From NCBI GenBank assembly GCA_949710005.1, contig OX453272.1, positions 44,127,657 to 44,191,656 on the forward strand: a DNA stretch of 64,000 bases. Direction: 5' to 3'. Below are positions 24,636 to 36,447 of the stretch, piece by piece. The stretch comes from Ricordea florida. Lineage: Eukaryota > Cnidaria > Anthozoa > Corallimorpharia > Ricordeidae. The notes below the pieces were generated by a model. It had not been told where the DNA came from, searched no databases, and saw only the letters and a list, made by a program, of their open reading frames with translations. The first letter of the stretch is position 1, and each line of letters opens with the position of its first letter. The position numbers and the translations under genes are program-made.

Positions 24636-25364
24636 ATCTGAAACACTCAAGACAATCCCAATTGTACACCAGGTTCTAACATTTGGAATACGCAGTACTT
24701 GCATAAAACAATGCTTCTATTACAATCCTTTCGGTTAGAGTAAAAGTTTACAAATCATTCATTCATCTGCAATCGACATGTCCATCAATACCACAATTTC
24801 CCCTAACGTGTTAACAGTTAATTCAGTCTCGTCCACACTATGTCGTATAAATTTGAAAACGCAACTTTAGGTGCAAAAACGGAACAAATGTTTTCCGTCC
24901 ACACATGAAAACGGATAAAATGTTCTGCATTCACACTCCAGCGTTTTTTCGGCGGCACAATTGTTTAGTCTCGCTTTGGGCATGCTCACAGTAAAGCATA
25001 ACATTGAGCCCGCGATAGTTCCCTTTCCCGAAGACTACTGTTTAACTTAACACGTCACGACGTAAAAAGCAACTAACTGGTACCAAAGATAAGACAGATT
25101 ACTTCTTTTAGTCCGATGATGAAGTGGAATTGTTGCTTGGTTCTACAATGGACTACAAAACATCGAAGCAAATGGAAAAAATCGATTGGACGTCTTGTCA
25201 AAGCAAACACAAGGACATTCACGACAAGTTTGTAGGCACCAATGATTGTCTAAAGTTATTCCTGATTCTCTGGCGTACAATATTTATGTGAACTAAAGCA
25301 ATACTTAACTCTGAATAAGCGTTTAGAGAAGAAATTATTGTCAAAATTAACAACACAGAAAACA
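24636..25364. other. Intergenic, no gene seen
   Basis: No domain. A stretch at about 24830-24965 pairs ACGTTTTC/GAAAACG-type words (CGTCCACAC, GTGTGGACG complements) and resembles a small palindromic dispersed repeat. Confidence 0.35.
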
Positions 25365-25660
25365 TCAGGGTAAGATCTCTTGTATATACCCATATGCTCT
25401 TTTCCTGTCAGCTGTTGTTAGTTTCATGAGCCAGTCCATGGCCAAGAGGAAGAGGAAGAGGAATAGGATGCATCCTTGCTTCACTCTTGTTTGAACTCTG
25501 AAGCTGTCAGTCAGATGTTGTCCACGGATCACTTTACATTGAAAATCTTTGTACATCATATTGATGATGTTAACAACTTTTTCTGGGACACCGTTGATTC
25601 TAACAATTTTCCACAGTGTTTCCCGGTGCAAACTATCAAACGCTGCTTCGAAGGGCTACG
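25365..25660 (-). pseudogene. LINE reverse-transcriptase fragment
   Basis: The minus-strand frame reads FDSLHRETLWKIVRINGVP, then VKQGCILF, the palm region of LINE RTs between motif A and motif B. Less than 100 residues remain. The clade is not decidable; RTE-like or CR1-like are possible. Confidence 0.65.
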
Positions 25661-27361
25661 GGTCTAATTGTTAAGTAATCAGTTATTTTAATGCTTAGAT
25701 AATGGTACTGATGAATGCAGTTGTTGGTGGTAATGTTACACGGTGGGAAATTTCTACCCCTTAATCAGCCAAAAGAATGTCCACTTGATCCCAGTCTTTT
25801 AAAGAGACAATTGAGCTCGGCCGATATTGATTCATTCGATCCACAGCTGGTATTGTAGTTTTATTGGCCCATAGAAGCCTGGCAGCTAGTTTGTCTGTTT
25901 TGCACCAAAGACAAATCGTTTCTTCGCATCGTGAGCTTTCTTCTCGTACCAAATTTGCTATATTTTCACTTTTTTTTCGCATTTTTGCTCCGGAGCAAAG
26001 TTGGCATAGACATCTGAAGAGCAATCATCGATATGAAGTGTGAGTACCTTGTTTTATTTCTTATTTTTTTGCCTTCGTGTAGGATTTATGAACAAATTAA
26101 AACCATAGAACCACACTTTTGACTCTACTAAATATTTTTGGAACCTCGAGAACATTGATTGTTATTTATTTAATATTGAAAATTTGTCACAAAATTGGTG
26201 AATTTTTAGGTGGCGTTGAGTGCTGCTGTGGCTGATGGGGAGCAAGAAGCGAAGAGCTCCGCGAAGAACGACCAAAACTACAGAAAAACTGCGATTTCCC
26301 ATAGGCGATCTCGCTCAAAGGAGGCCTGAATTAAAAGAAGAATTTTTAAGAAAATCAAAGCAATTAAATGCTTTGAGGAAGAATTCGAGCCGAATTAATT
26401 AGCAAGTAAGTAATATTGTCCTGACAATCATGGACTGGTCATGGAAATCATGCATGCATTCAACTCAAGACTTTGTTTTCTATTGTGTGAATCTGGCTAT
26501 TACTCTTTTATGATTACTTTTTTGTTTCATGGGTTTATAAAAACCACTCTAATTGCTTCATTGCTGTTCTATTGTGTACATATAAAAATGTACAGTAAAA
26601 ATTGCATTTAAATCCATGAAACAGTAGTACTACTTTAATTAGCTAGGACAGCTGAATGGCACAAATTAAGCAGAAGGAAAAAATTAATAAGTTTGTTTTC
26701 TTGTTGTTTTTATTTTGAACTAGTTATGTTACACACTTTTAGTGTTTGCTTTCTAACTTTATTTTTTAACTTTATATTTATTCATTTGAAAATACCCACT
26801 TAAAGTATATATCTATCTATCAATATTCAAAAGCTCTGCGTACAAATATGCTAAAAAGAGCCAAAAAGTAATTTTGAGATAGACTTGTTCTATTCACATT
26901 AAACTGTAAAAGAAATATGACCGACTGTAGTAAAAACAGTGCAGTACTATCACCAATACTTTTTTACAGTTCAAATAAATTGACTTTGTTTCTCTAAAGA
27001 AGGAAAATTGATTGATAACTGATTTTAACTATTTATAACCAATCAATAACAGTTGTTATGCCTTTGATGTTGTGCCTTTTCAAATACTGTCTATTGACCG
27101 GGAAATCATAACAATGAATAATGCAAAACTATTTTATGTTTGTATGTTTTAAATGCATCTTTAATTACTCAATATATACCGATTATGAGATTATAAAAAA
27201 AATATCTATGTATTTGACTTTAATTGTATGTCAAGTTTTAATGGAATAAAAGTTATTTGTATTTGACTCATTCCTTGTGTTTATATTTAATATATACAAT
27301 GGTTAAGTGCCCCCTCTAAACCAGTGAACGTATAATTACACAGCAAATAGCACTAAATTAT
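25661..27361. other. AT-rich spacer, no gene seen
   Basis: Two short frames (25761-26024 minus, 26220-26402 plus; the latter basic, with MGSKKRRAPRRTTK) have no recognised domain and no convincing partner exons. From about 26410 the sequence is AT-rich and unremarkable. Confidence 0.35.
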
Positions 27362-27740
27362 GCTAGAGTAGAAGCACTAAATCTGTGAAACAAATATTAC
27401 TAGTTACAATAAATAGTGTTGATGAGACAATAGAGAACAAACAAATTAGCATTATTTATCACCTACTTTGTACTATGTTTGTTTCAGGAATTAAGTGTAT
27501 TTACTCTACACTGTTTAGCAAGCTGTATCTTTAGTAATATTTAATTCATGAATTTAGCATGAGCACCTTATAACAAAACAAATAAATGTATTAGAGCGCA
27601 CACACTTAATCCGTGAAATATAAACAGTACAAAATAGGTGTTAAATTATGCTAATTTCTTTGTTTCCTATTGTCTAATCAACACTATTTAGTAGTAGCTA
27701 GTATTATTTGTTTCACAGATAAAGTGAGTGCACTCTACTA
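27362..27740. mobile_element. Two inverted copies of a 150-bp MITE
   Basis: Copy 1 (about 27362-27514) and copy 2 (about 27588-27742) are inverted copies of one unit. Each unit has its own inverted ends: TAGAGT...GCACT...ATCTGTGAAAC against GTTTCA...GATTAAGTG...CTCTA. This is a MITE pair in tail-to-tail or head-to-head order separated by about 75 bp. Confidence 0.6.
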
Positions 27741-27936
27741 TAAGTTACCTACAACATCGTAGACAATAGGAACCAAAATGTTTTCTTTGTATCAACAAGT
27801 ACAAGTTATTGTTCATGGTTTAAATGTGTACTCTTTAACTCATGGAAATGAGTACAACTTACAGAAGTACCGATGTGTGTATTGGGAAGTTGTGCATATT
27901 GCAAACACTATAACAAAAATCAAATTGTAAAATTTC

Positions 27937-28620
27937 CTAATCAAAATCGTATGTCATTCCAAACTGCTTCTCCTCATTTACAATAGCCTCAATTCTCTTC
28001 TTATTCTTGAACTTCTTCTTGAGAAACTCATCATCTGAGTAAGAGGTGCCCATAATCTTATTAAAAAGACTTTTTACCGGCCCTGGCAAAAGAAGTAAAC
28101 ACCAAGACAGCCTTCTTGTGTTTCTTTTGGTCTCGCCGGTGAATAAGCCGTAGTTTGTGGTTGACGCAAGTGTCCGTATAATTTGGAATAATTCTGTAGG
28201 CAATTCCACCTTTATAAAAACTTTCCAAGGACTTCTTGGAGCACACCTAAACGATAATCTTCTCATAAACTTCTCATAAACCATCTCTCTGCTTTGCGTT
28301 AAATCATGGGGTAGTACTGGCCAACGCGATGCCTATGTTTTGACCTCGATGGTCCGAAATGGCTCTGTAATTGGCTCCACAAGATTTTTAAGGTCTTCAA
28401 AAGCCTTCTCCACTTTTCCTTTATCTAAATTGTCCAGAGACAATAGTTCAGACCGGCCTACAGTAAGTGCACCGAGGATAATATTCGGAATGATTTCCGC
28501 TCAGGTCCCTACTTCATTACGCATGTTGTAGCCGAGCAAGAAATGTTTGCACGCGAACTTCCCAAGACAATTCAAGTACAGCATGCATAATGAAGTAGCC
28601 TCACAACAGCAGCCATTTTT
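27937..28620 (-). pseudogene. Unrecognised, probably broken reading frame
   Basis: The minus-strand frame 27937-28284 (115 codons, lysine-rich end KKKFKNKKRIEAIVNEEKQ) continues upstream only past a stop, into a segment reading ILGALTVGRSELLSLDNLDKGKVEKAFEDL (positions 28370-28470). The composition looks coding, but no family is recognised. It may be a decayed transposon protein or a host pseudogene. Confidence 0.3.
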
Positions 28621-29464
28621 AATTTGTTCGAATCAGGAAGGTTAATACTTCATTCGTAGACATATTCAGTGCCCAAACACACATGGCCTTTCAAGTGTCA
28701 CACTCATGAAGTATTGTGTCGGGTGTTACGGCTGACCAACATATTGTGCACTCAACTTGGCCACATTTGGCAGTAAAATTTCCCAGCGTGTTATATTTGT
28801 ATCAATGTTAAAGAGTAATGGCGGTGTTAAGCAGGTACGAATGCATTTTAAAGCTTTTAGGTGAATAAACAACCAGCGCATAAGCCCGAGGTCAGAGCTT
28901 TGCGACTAAAATCAGCATGCAAAGGTTTAAATTACTGCTGACAACAGGTGGATTTCATATATGGCCAGCCCGATCTTAACCACGCTTTGACGAAGAGATA
29001 AGGCTACGAAATGACAGCACCCCTAAACTCTTATGGTTGTAAAGCTTCTTTAATTAACTTCTTTGATTAACCATTTTTTCCACACTTGTTCAAAGCCAAC
29101 TAGTCAGCCTTCCCCCCGTTGGACTGGGATTGTAAAAATTAATGTTCGATTTGTTTTTTTTTTTCGGAAAATGTTTTTTCAGTTTTAGATTGACACAGTG
29201 GTGCCAAATACAGTGACACTACCTAGTTACCAGAATAATTCGGGCATTTCTTTCCAAAGCACTTTTACATTATACTTTGCGCAGTTTGCTAGACTTACAA
29301 ATGGAGCCATTTTCAAGTAAAGATTTCAGGAGGCCATTTCGTAAGTCGTCCCTCGCAACTGAGGTCGATACCCAACAAGACACGGACACTTTCTCGCTAT
29401 CACCTACAAAGAACCCAACGACCCAACGACAAAACCACCCACACACCCTACCAACGTAACTAAG
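28621..29464. other. Intergenic, no gene seen
   Basis: Non-coding. A T-rich tract lies near 29150-29165. The open frame 29277-29459 shows no domain. Confidence 0.35.
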
Positions 29465-29905
29465 CCTTTCGCAAGGTGGTAATGATGCTGGGGAGTCCAG
29501 ATTTATTCAAGACCTGGATGTCGGGAATCTTGTCCCGCCAGCAGATGTGGAAAGGTTTCGGAGGCGGCGTAGGTAGAATTGCTGCACCTGACGTTCGTGA
29601 CGTCTGTAGACGGTTCACGTTTCAGTGGCAGCCATAGAGGGTGGCGAGCACTACTGCACGACAGACCCCCAGACTGTCTTTCGGAGTCTCCTAAATGCAC
29701 TGCTAGCCTTGGAGATGCGTTTGTCGACCTCAGCGTCGAATGCAGCGGACTGAAGGAGTGTGCTACCGAGGTAGGTGAAGTCTTCCAGCGCCTGGAGATT
29801 CTCTTCCTTCACCGTGATGCATGGTTCTTGGTACTGGTTGCCGGGGCAAACTGAAGCACTACAGTCTTCTCGGTGTTGATTGTAAAAACAAAGCAGAGCC
29901 ACAAG
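29465..29905 (-). pseudogene. LINE ORF2 C-terminal fragment
   Basis: On the minus strand the frames give EDFTYLGSTLLQSAAFDAEV, RISKASSAFRRLRKTVWG, and after a break an LLAGQDSRHPG-type segment. This is the post-RT connection found at 23820-24110 of the better LINE, here from a related but different family. It is frameshifted. Confidence 0.65.
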
Positions 29906-30625
29906 CTGGCCATGGACACCAACAGTAAACCTTCTGATGTTTTCCGAGTTACATGGGAGGGATTTCCGTCTTGTCATGGCCGGGATTCCGGAAAGCGACC
30001 CAGTAGCTTCCGAAGATGTTTCCGACAACTTACGAAAGGTTCCAAAGATGTTCCGACGATCTTTGAACACTTCCATGTATTTGGAATATTAGTCAGAGTG
30101 AGATTCTTGGCTAATGCGTGAGAGTTGGCGGGCATGCGACTGACATAATAAACAATGGTCCCAACCCAGTAATTTAACAAGAAAACCTGTAACAGCCAGA
30201 GATCGTCACCGGCAATAGCAACAAACCACCACCCAACCAACAGCCTTTTAACCCACCACAAAATACGATGTAAGCTACACTAACAAACGTTACCACTTAT
30301 ACTGCACATGTCCACTGACCATAAACTACATCACGTTTTCAAAAAAAAAAAAAAACAAACAACAACAACTACAACAACAAAATGGAGGACCATATAAAGA
30401 ACCTCAAAGAAATTTATTCCAATTTTTATTCCAGCTATGTTATTCCAAAAAATGAATCTAGTAATACCGATATTTTTCAAAAAATGTATTGTCTACAAAT
30501 GATTATAAATAGGTAGCATTTAGGGGGCTTACCATGCCCGCCATTTTCTATTTCTCTAACAAATAACAATTCCCAGCTGCGTAACCTGTGTATCTACACT
30601 GCAAGCTGTTTTTTTACGCACTCCA
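29906..30625. other. Spacer downstream of the transporter exons
   Basis: Contains an A-rich tract at about 30340-30380 (A14 followed by CAACAA repeats). No gene is seen. Confidence 0.35.
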
Positions 30626-31576
30626 TTATGCCGCTGTTGTTGGGGCTACTGTGCTATTAACAGCTAACGTCACTGCGGCCTCGTAAAGATTCTCGTCATA
30701 CAGGACACCTGAAAGAGAAAGTAAAACTTAAAATGACAAAGAAGTATATCCCTCTTCAATCTTTGTTAATGTCAATCAAAAAAAAAAAGAAACGTACGCG
30801 GGTCCCAATAACATTAGCAAGTTGTGTACATCAATAACTGAAAGGTTCCCTGTAAAGGGCGTCTACCACTTCTTGGGTCGATTTTCCATGTGAGAATCAT
30901 TTGGAAAGCTACTGAACAGTACTGCACTGTTATTTTAGGCAGTTTGTTTCACTGTACAGTTTGGTTTTAACCTTAACATCTGTGGATCAAACCATGTAGT
31001 GCGACCATTCTTTAGAAAGCTACTGAACAGTACTGTACTGTGGTACTGTTTGTTGAATTAAACAGTGAGCTTATACCTTTTTCATCTGTGGTTATACCTT
31101 TCTCATACCATGCAGTGTGACCATTCTTTGTAAAGCTACTGAACAGTACTGTACTGTGGTACTGCTTGTTTTACTATACAGTGTGGTTCTAACTTTTTCA
31201 TCTGTGGATCAAAGCATTGACCATTGTTTGGAAAGCTACTGAACAGCACTGTCGCACTGCCTGTTTTATTGGTGATTTTAACGGGTCATATGTAAGGTGA
31301 CAACCCTTTTACCCGAGGGGACAAGCCCTTACCTATTACCAACGGATCATATATTAGCAAACTTGCAAAAGGTATATAAGAGCTGCCACACTCACCTGCA
31401 ATACACGCTGTCATAAAACAAGCCACCGAACCAGCGACCAGTGCACGCACTGAAACTCTGGCAAGGTCCGATTTACGTGAAGGTGCCAATGGACCCAGCC
31501 CACCGAGTTGAATCCCGATAGCACTGAGGTTGGAGAATCCACATAAAGCGTACGTCGCGATGATCTCGGAACGAAT
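30626..31576 (-). CDS. SLC28-type nucleoside transporter, distal pair of terminal exons
   Basis: Two exons on the minus strand: 31576-31396 (181 bp) and 30708-30626 (83 bp including TAA). Both have proper splice sites (acceptors AACACAACAG and TTTCTCTTTCAG, donor GTGAGT) and one joined codon. The first encodes IRSEIIATYALCGFSN, the GIQLGGLGPLAPSRKSD loop and the helix [17 protein letters not shown], the last conserved core of concentrative Na+/nucleoside cotransporters. The second encodes a short tail ending APTTAA. Lengths, phases and sequence match the proximal pair at 57346-57166 and 56301-56219. No upstream transporter exons lie between this pair and 56 kb. So it may be an alternative 3' end of the gene whose upstream exons are at 60-62 kb, or an orphaned partial duplicate. 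Confidence 0.85.
30897..31262. repeat. Four-copy tandem repeat of about 110 bp in an intron
   Basis: The unit AAAGCTACTGAACAG(T/C)ACTG, with TCTGTGG and CCATT(C/G)TTT, recurs near 30908, 31017, 31133 and 31228. It lies in the intron between the two distal SLC28-type exons. Confidence 0.7.
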
Positions 31577-32032
31577 CTGTTGTGTTAGGTAATGACAAGG
31601 AAACATACAGTGTATTAGCGGGTTAGTCATTTTTATTATTTTATTGCTTACATAATTGTACTGAACGTAAAAGCTACCCCGTGATAACGCGAAATAAGGG
31701 ACGGACTAAACCAAATAAAATTTACTGTGATTCATATGCCATGCTGCCACAAGCATGAATAATTGGGTACTTGTCAGAGATTAGCAGTGGGGGGGAGGGG
31801 TGGGAGTTAAGATTTTCAGTGAAGCAATGAAAATAAAATGAACCTTTCAAGGAAGGGGATTAAAATGTCCCAACCCTCCCTTAGAACTCATCCTAAAATT
31901 CCATGACCCACCCCCTGAATAACTATAACGTCCAAATTATTAACAACTAATAAATTAATTTGCAAAATCAAGACATGAACTACATCATAAGTTGGTTTGT
32001 TGCATTTAAACTTTCAATAGCTTGTCTTGTCA

Positions 32033-32065
<33 letters not shown>

Positions 32066-32313
32066 TAATTCTTAATAATTTAATTCTTATATTGCGCGCT
32101 TTCCATGAAATGATCAAACGCGCATTACATGATTTCTATCTATAATAATTTAATACAGGGTATCTAACTACTAATTATTTAAAATATAGTATGATAAAAT
32201 TAAAATATACAACATATGTTAAGATACCAGTAATTATCGTGATAAAAATTTAAAATTAATTAATTGCATGCCTTGATTTTTAGACATAATTTGGTATCTC
32301 GTAAACATGATAT
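31577..32313. other. Intron or intergenic DNA with (AAT)n microsatellite
   Basis: No exon is seen. A TAA-repeat microsatellite occupies about 32034-32066. A G-rich run lies near 31785-31800. Confidence 0.45.
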
Positions 32314-33596
32314 CAGGGGCACCCAACGAATGATTTCGGTAAAATATCTGTTCGAATGTAAGGTCGCCTAAATTTTTCGGAAAATTTCTCCTCAAGGGAA
32401 AGAACACGTTGTCTTGATTTTCGGAAAAAAAAATTGCCCTAGAATTTGCGTAATTTACGTGGTCGAGAAAAAGTTGTCCAAGACTTTTCGTAAATAGATA
32501 GTCAACAGAAAGTTACCCTAGAATTTTCGTTCGAGTTACAACTCGCAATTTTTGGACGTCGTCCGCAAGTTAGGGATGTATAACGCATGGGTGCAGAAAA
32601 TCGAAGCAAGATTTATCTGAGAAGGCAGTCCAAATTCACCAAATCAGAACGTCTTTGTTTAACGTTGTACTCTCGTACTGACTTGAACGACCTGGTAAGC
32701 TTAATTCTCACAGTCTTTATGCTGTTGACCGACCATTCCGACGCGATAAAACTTAGGTCATCCTCATATTTTTTTTTTCGTTTAGCGTCCAATGCGTTTT
32801 CTGATATTGGGTCGGTCTGTCGGATTGAAAAAAAAGAAAGTTAAAAAAAAAAGTCATAAGAATTATTTCAAGTGAAAAATGGTCCAACTACGTACTGAGT
32901 TACTTTTGTTTAAATGCCAAAAATTTGGGTCGGTCGGACGACGCTAAACGGAGAAAAAAAATAGGATGGCCTTAACGCTTATGGATAAGCTGGATATGTT
33001 TATACTAGATTTGTTTTCTCCTTGTTTAAAACGCTTTTCCGCGATCAAATTAAAAACTGGAAATTTTATCGGTTTCAAACATGTATAGGTAATGATAATA
33101 AACATTCACCTTACATCTAACTGATCTAAGTGATCTGAATGCTTTATTTTTCTAAGTTATGGAAGATATGGTCGACGGTAATGTCGGCTTGTTTGTCTCT
33201 GTTCAGTAGCGTGTGATTTCTTCCCCTAATACTTTCGAATAAAAAAGTTACTCCCCTGCAATCTTCGGATGCGCGTTACGGTTTGCCTAAAATTTTCGGA
33301 ATCTCTTCATAGACGCAAGCTTTTACAAAAAGGTCTCCTAAAAATTTCTAACGACAGCAATGCTAGCACGAGTTCTTCATTTTTCGAACAGACCTATAAA
33401 AGTAGCTAAAACTTTCGGATGAGCCAAAAAGGCCGCCTAGGATTTTCGAGACGAACACAGTTCCCCTAAGAAATCCGAACAGATAGATAGTTTTTAGGGC
33501 AGCTCCAAATTAATGAAACGGGCTTCTAAAGCATAGAAAATTCCATTTAAGGCACTTCTGAGGTATTTGGAAAAATTTGGTCGTTGGGTGCCCCTG
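32314..33596. mobile_element. Non-autonomous DNA transposon, 16-bp TIRs, 7-bp duplication
   Basis: CAGGGGCACCCAACGA begins the element and its perfect reverse complement ends it. ATGATAT flanks both sides (32307-32313 and 33597-33603). The inside is full of TTTTCGGA/CCTAAAATTTTCG-type subterminal repeats in both directions and has no gene. A second, smaller element is nested at 32756-32971. Confidence 0.75.
32756..32971. mobile_element. Nested MITE with TTA duplication
   Basis: The ends GGTCATCCTCATATTTTTTT and its near complement (AAAAAAATAGGATGGCC) are flanked by TTA on both sides. Inner phrases CGTTTAGCGTCC and GGACGACGCTAAACG are also opposed. The TTA duplication suits the PIF/Harbinger superfamily. 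Confidence 0.6.
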
Positions 33597-33891
33597 ATGA
33601 TATGAAAGCCTCCCTTTCCTATCATGGCTTCCTCTTTTCCTGACATTTTTTCATAACCCTCCATTTAGAAGGGCTCAAAAAACTGTGAACCTTCCCTGCT
33701 TTCCACCTGCTAATTTCTAACAAGTTCCTCGATTGAAAGTTACCAGAATACTGCATGCATTTCTTTTTAAAGTACAATTACATTTTACTTTGCCTCAGTT
33801 TGTTACAACCACATCTTAACACCTGCACAAGTACGTTACCCCGTTTCTAAGCAACGCCTTTGGTGATAGCGGCGGTTAGTTGGGTGCTAAT

Positions 33892-34140
33892 TTAAGAATT
33901 CTCCCACCTAATGGCAAGGTTTGTTAGGCACGCGTGTTCCACTAAGACAGAGTTTCGCTTTGTTAAAAGAAACATCGCTTTTTTGTGTTCTTTTAAGCGG
34001 GTACAAAATTTGCGTTTTGTCTGCCCGATGTATTCCTGATTACAATCGTTGCAATGAATGAAATAAATAGCGTCACTCCTTTGTTCCTTCGGCTTAACAT
34101 TAAGTAATGGCCCGGCTAAAGGTAGGCAGGTGTACGGCAA
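33892..34140 (-). pseudogene. Penelope-like element, GIY-YIG endonuclease end
   Basis: The minus-strand frame reads AIYFIHCNDCNQEYIGQTKR, then TRLKEHKKA and VLVEHACLT, ending in WENS. This is the Cys-containing GIY-YIG nuclease that closes Penelope-like retroelement ORFs, with the key Y, YIG, R, EH and N positions visible. It is the 3' end of the element whose RT parts lie at 35311-36086 and 51473-52164. A LINE fragment separates it from the RT. Confidence 0.75.
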
Positions 34141-34149
34141 AACTCAGCA

Positions 34150-35310
34150 AAAAGGTGGGAACAGTTAATTGTTAATTCCATTTAAATCGCTTCATCTCAA
34201 TGGCTAATACCCAAAAATCCCTGAAAAAAAAAACAATTAAAAAATAAAAAACGATGTCATTTTTAGACCTTGTCTTTTCCATATCTCTATTTTCTGTCTC
34301 TCGGCCAAAATTTGGCTTTCTTTTTTCTCTTTTTTTATAACTTACGGTCCTACATAACATTACACTGATTACACTATTTACAAAATACTTACATTATTTA
34401 CGTTTACATTGCTTTCAGTACTTATTTCAGTGGTTATAATTTTTTTACTAGTAAGAGAGAAAGCCTAACAGCCGCGCAACTGCTGATGGCATGTTTGATA
34501 ATTAGTACTTCATACAAAGTTCTTTATGTATTAACAAGCCTATATAATTACTATTCAATACGTTCTAAAAAACCTTAACACAAACAATAACAAGTTGCTT
34601 TTCACATCTAAAACAACTTAAAAAGGAAAATTCTTTGTCCACTTCTTATAAAATGTAGGTAAGTTATTATTCTTAGTAAAAAAGTATTTTTCTGTTTGGT
34701 ATTTGATCTTGAATTTAAATTTAAAACCTTCATTACGCGGAAGTGGATGTTTCCTTCTGCAGTCCCATAGATAAAGTTTACCAATTAATATTAAATAATT
34801 TAGTAAGGGACATGACGATGAATCTATGATACCAATGATGATGTCCTGCAAGTTGAGAACTTTGTTTTGTTTTGTGATAGCAAAGACGTATTGCTCGCAA
34901 TCTTTCCAAAATAAACTCGACTGCGGACAGTTAAAGAAAAAGTGGTGTAATGTTTCAGGTTCTAAGTTACAAAAAGTGCATTTATCCTGCTCAATGTAGC
35001 CAATTTTTTGTAATCTTGTATTAGTATAAAGTATAGAATTTAAGACCTTGTACTGAAAGGCCTTAACATAAGGTTCAAGGGCCACTGTATGGGGGAGATT
35101 GTAAACAAGTTTCAAGTCATCTTCGGATAATTTAAAATCGCGTTTCAGTTTATGTACATGGTTCAGAAGTTGGGCTTTATTACTAACAATCAAGGAGTAG
35201 TAATCTTTTGCTTTGTTTTTCGTGATGTCAAAAATGTTTCCGTTATGTTTGAAGATAGGATCACCTTTAGTGGGACCACAAATCTTCTTTAAACTGAGTG
35301 GTATCGCATG
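34150..35310 (-). pseudogene. 5'-truncated L1/Tx1-type LINE inserted in the Penelope element
   Basis: The open minus-strand frame (34618 up to about 35290) reads the C-terminal RT zinc region: VKAFQYKVLNSILYTN, then DKCTFCNLEPETLHHFFFNC (C-x2-C-x8-H-x4-C), then FWKDCEQY. This zf-RVT segment closes L1/Tx1-like ORF2 proteins. The catalytic RT and the endonuclease are missing, as in usual 5' truncation. The boundaries with the flanking Penelope sequence are approximate. Confidence 0.7.
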
Positions 35311-36086
35311 TCTAAGTGCAGTCCATGTTTTTCTGTCTGCTTCTTAGCCGGACTGTTGCTTAGGAAGGGTTTTAAGGCAACTTTGACGATGAAACTGCTC
35401 AAAATCCTCTTGATAGGTTCCGTGACTCCATGGATAAACGGAACCACAGCAAAGCCTGAGCTTTCGACTTCAGAGTCTCTGCGGGCTAGAATAGATGATT
35501 TAAGAAAATTTTTGGGTAGTTGATTTATTGTTTTCCCTAACAATGATAAGAACGTTTCTCCGTGTAGAAGCCTTAGATGAGAGATGAAGGTAGACACTAG
35601 GCTCTCCTAAATAACGTTAATGTCACCGACGTCTTTGGCAGTTAGGGTGGTGAGAGTCAAAGCTAGATAATTGTCAGTGACGTTGTTGATTGACAATAAA
35701 ACACTGGTCTCTAAGCAACCGTGGGAGTTTCTTCTGACGGTTAAATCCAGAAAAGCAAATTGTCTGCCTTGCTCACGCTCAGATGTAAATTGGATAGACA
35801 ATCTCTATGGAGTTAAGGGAATCTAGCAGACCATCCACTTCGTCCTTGGGTTCCGCTGAAATTACATCATCGGCATACCGTTTCCAGAACGAGAAAACGT
35901 GAAGCTAATGCCATTTGTTCGACATTTTCCAATACAAGGTTAGTTACGAAGACCGAAGAGCCCATAGCCGTGCCAAAAACTTGCTGATAAAAAATTCCAT
36001 TAAACACAAAAACAAAAGAAAGATCAATAACATCTTCAACAGACAAAGCTGTTCTTTATTCCAATCGAGTGTCTTCTCCGAGTCCT
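35311..36086 (-). pseudogene. Penelope-like element, RT palm-to-linker part
   Basis: Read on the minus strand from 36086 down, broken by shifts, the frames give NGIFYQQVFGTAMGSSV (RT motif B), an eroded catalytic region, then REQGRQFAFLDLTVRR and SSGFAVVPFIHGVTEPIKRIL, the linker before GIY-YIG. Stops (one near 36044) and frameshifts show that it was already dead. It ends abruptly at the Polinton insertion point. Confidence 0.75.
36082..36086. repeat. Left target-site duplication GTCCT
   Basis: GTCCT stands directly before the left Polinton end and again at 51468-51472 directly after the right end. A sixth base does not match, so the duplication is 5 bp. Confidence 0.85.
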
Positions 36087-36242
36087 AGTAGTTGTGAATA
36101 TGGGGGAACCAGCACAATTTAATAAAAATAAAAAAATATTACAAAAATTGCGAGGGGAACCAACACAAATTAATAAAAATAAAAAATATTACTAAAATTG
36201 TGCGAGCCAGCACAAAAGATTTAATAAGCCTTTGCAAAGTTT

Positions 36243-36355
36243 CGGCCAAGCCCCTTCGTCAAGAGGGGCCGACAGGCGGAGCGAGCAACGCGAGCGGAGG
36301 GCGACTCCATCCTTGGCTGGCCAAGTCTCTGCAAAGACCACCCTCCCCAGAGACG
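36243..36355. repeat. GC-rich palindromic zone of the terminal repeat
   Basis: Within an otherwise AT-rich repeat lie hairpins such as GCCCCT...AGGGGC (36250-36269), CTTGGC-TG-GCCAAG (36312-36325) and GTCTCT...AGAGAC (about 36325-36355). An open frame runs through it (36200-36415) but starts without an ATG and is probably not coding. An identical inverted copy stands at 51199-51311. Confidence 0.6.
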
Positions 36356-36419
36356 ACTTACCGACACAAAATTTTTCAAGGAGAATGGAACCAGCACAAA
36401 AAAAATAATTTTTAATTCC

Positions 36420-36434
36420 TATTTAAAAACAAAA
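36420..36434 (+). promoter_or_regulatory. Early-type promoter motif of polymerase
   Basis: TATTTAAAAACAAAA starts 28 bp before the polymerase ATG. The same word precedes the zinc-repeat gene at the other end (51120-51134) because both lie in the terminal repeat. TATTTAAAAAGAAAA precedes the 90-aa minus-strand gene (46159-46173). Confidence 0.5.
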
Positions 36435-36447
36435 GAAAATATTGTAA

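Noticed and set aside
26220-26402. Basic 60-codon frame (MGSKKRRAPRRTT)
   Set aside because: It looks like a possible small exon, but neither partner exons nor a known family could be supported.
32034-32066. CRISPR-like or regulatory repeat
   Set aside because: It is a simple TAA microsatellite. No CRISPR array is expected or seen in this animal-type DNA.
36200-36415. Open frame across the GC-rich part of the left terminal repeat (and its twin at 51139-51354)
   Set aside because: It has no ATG start and follows hairpin-rich DNA in an end repeat. It shows no domain, so it is treated as non-coding.
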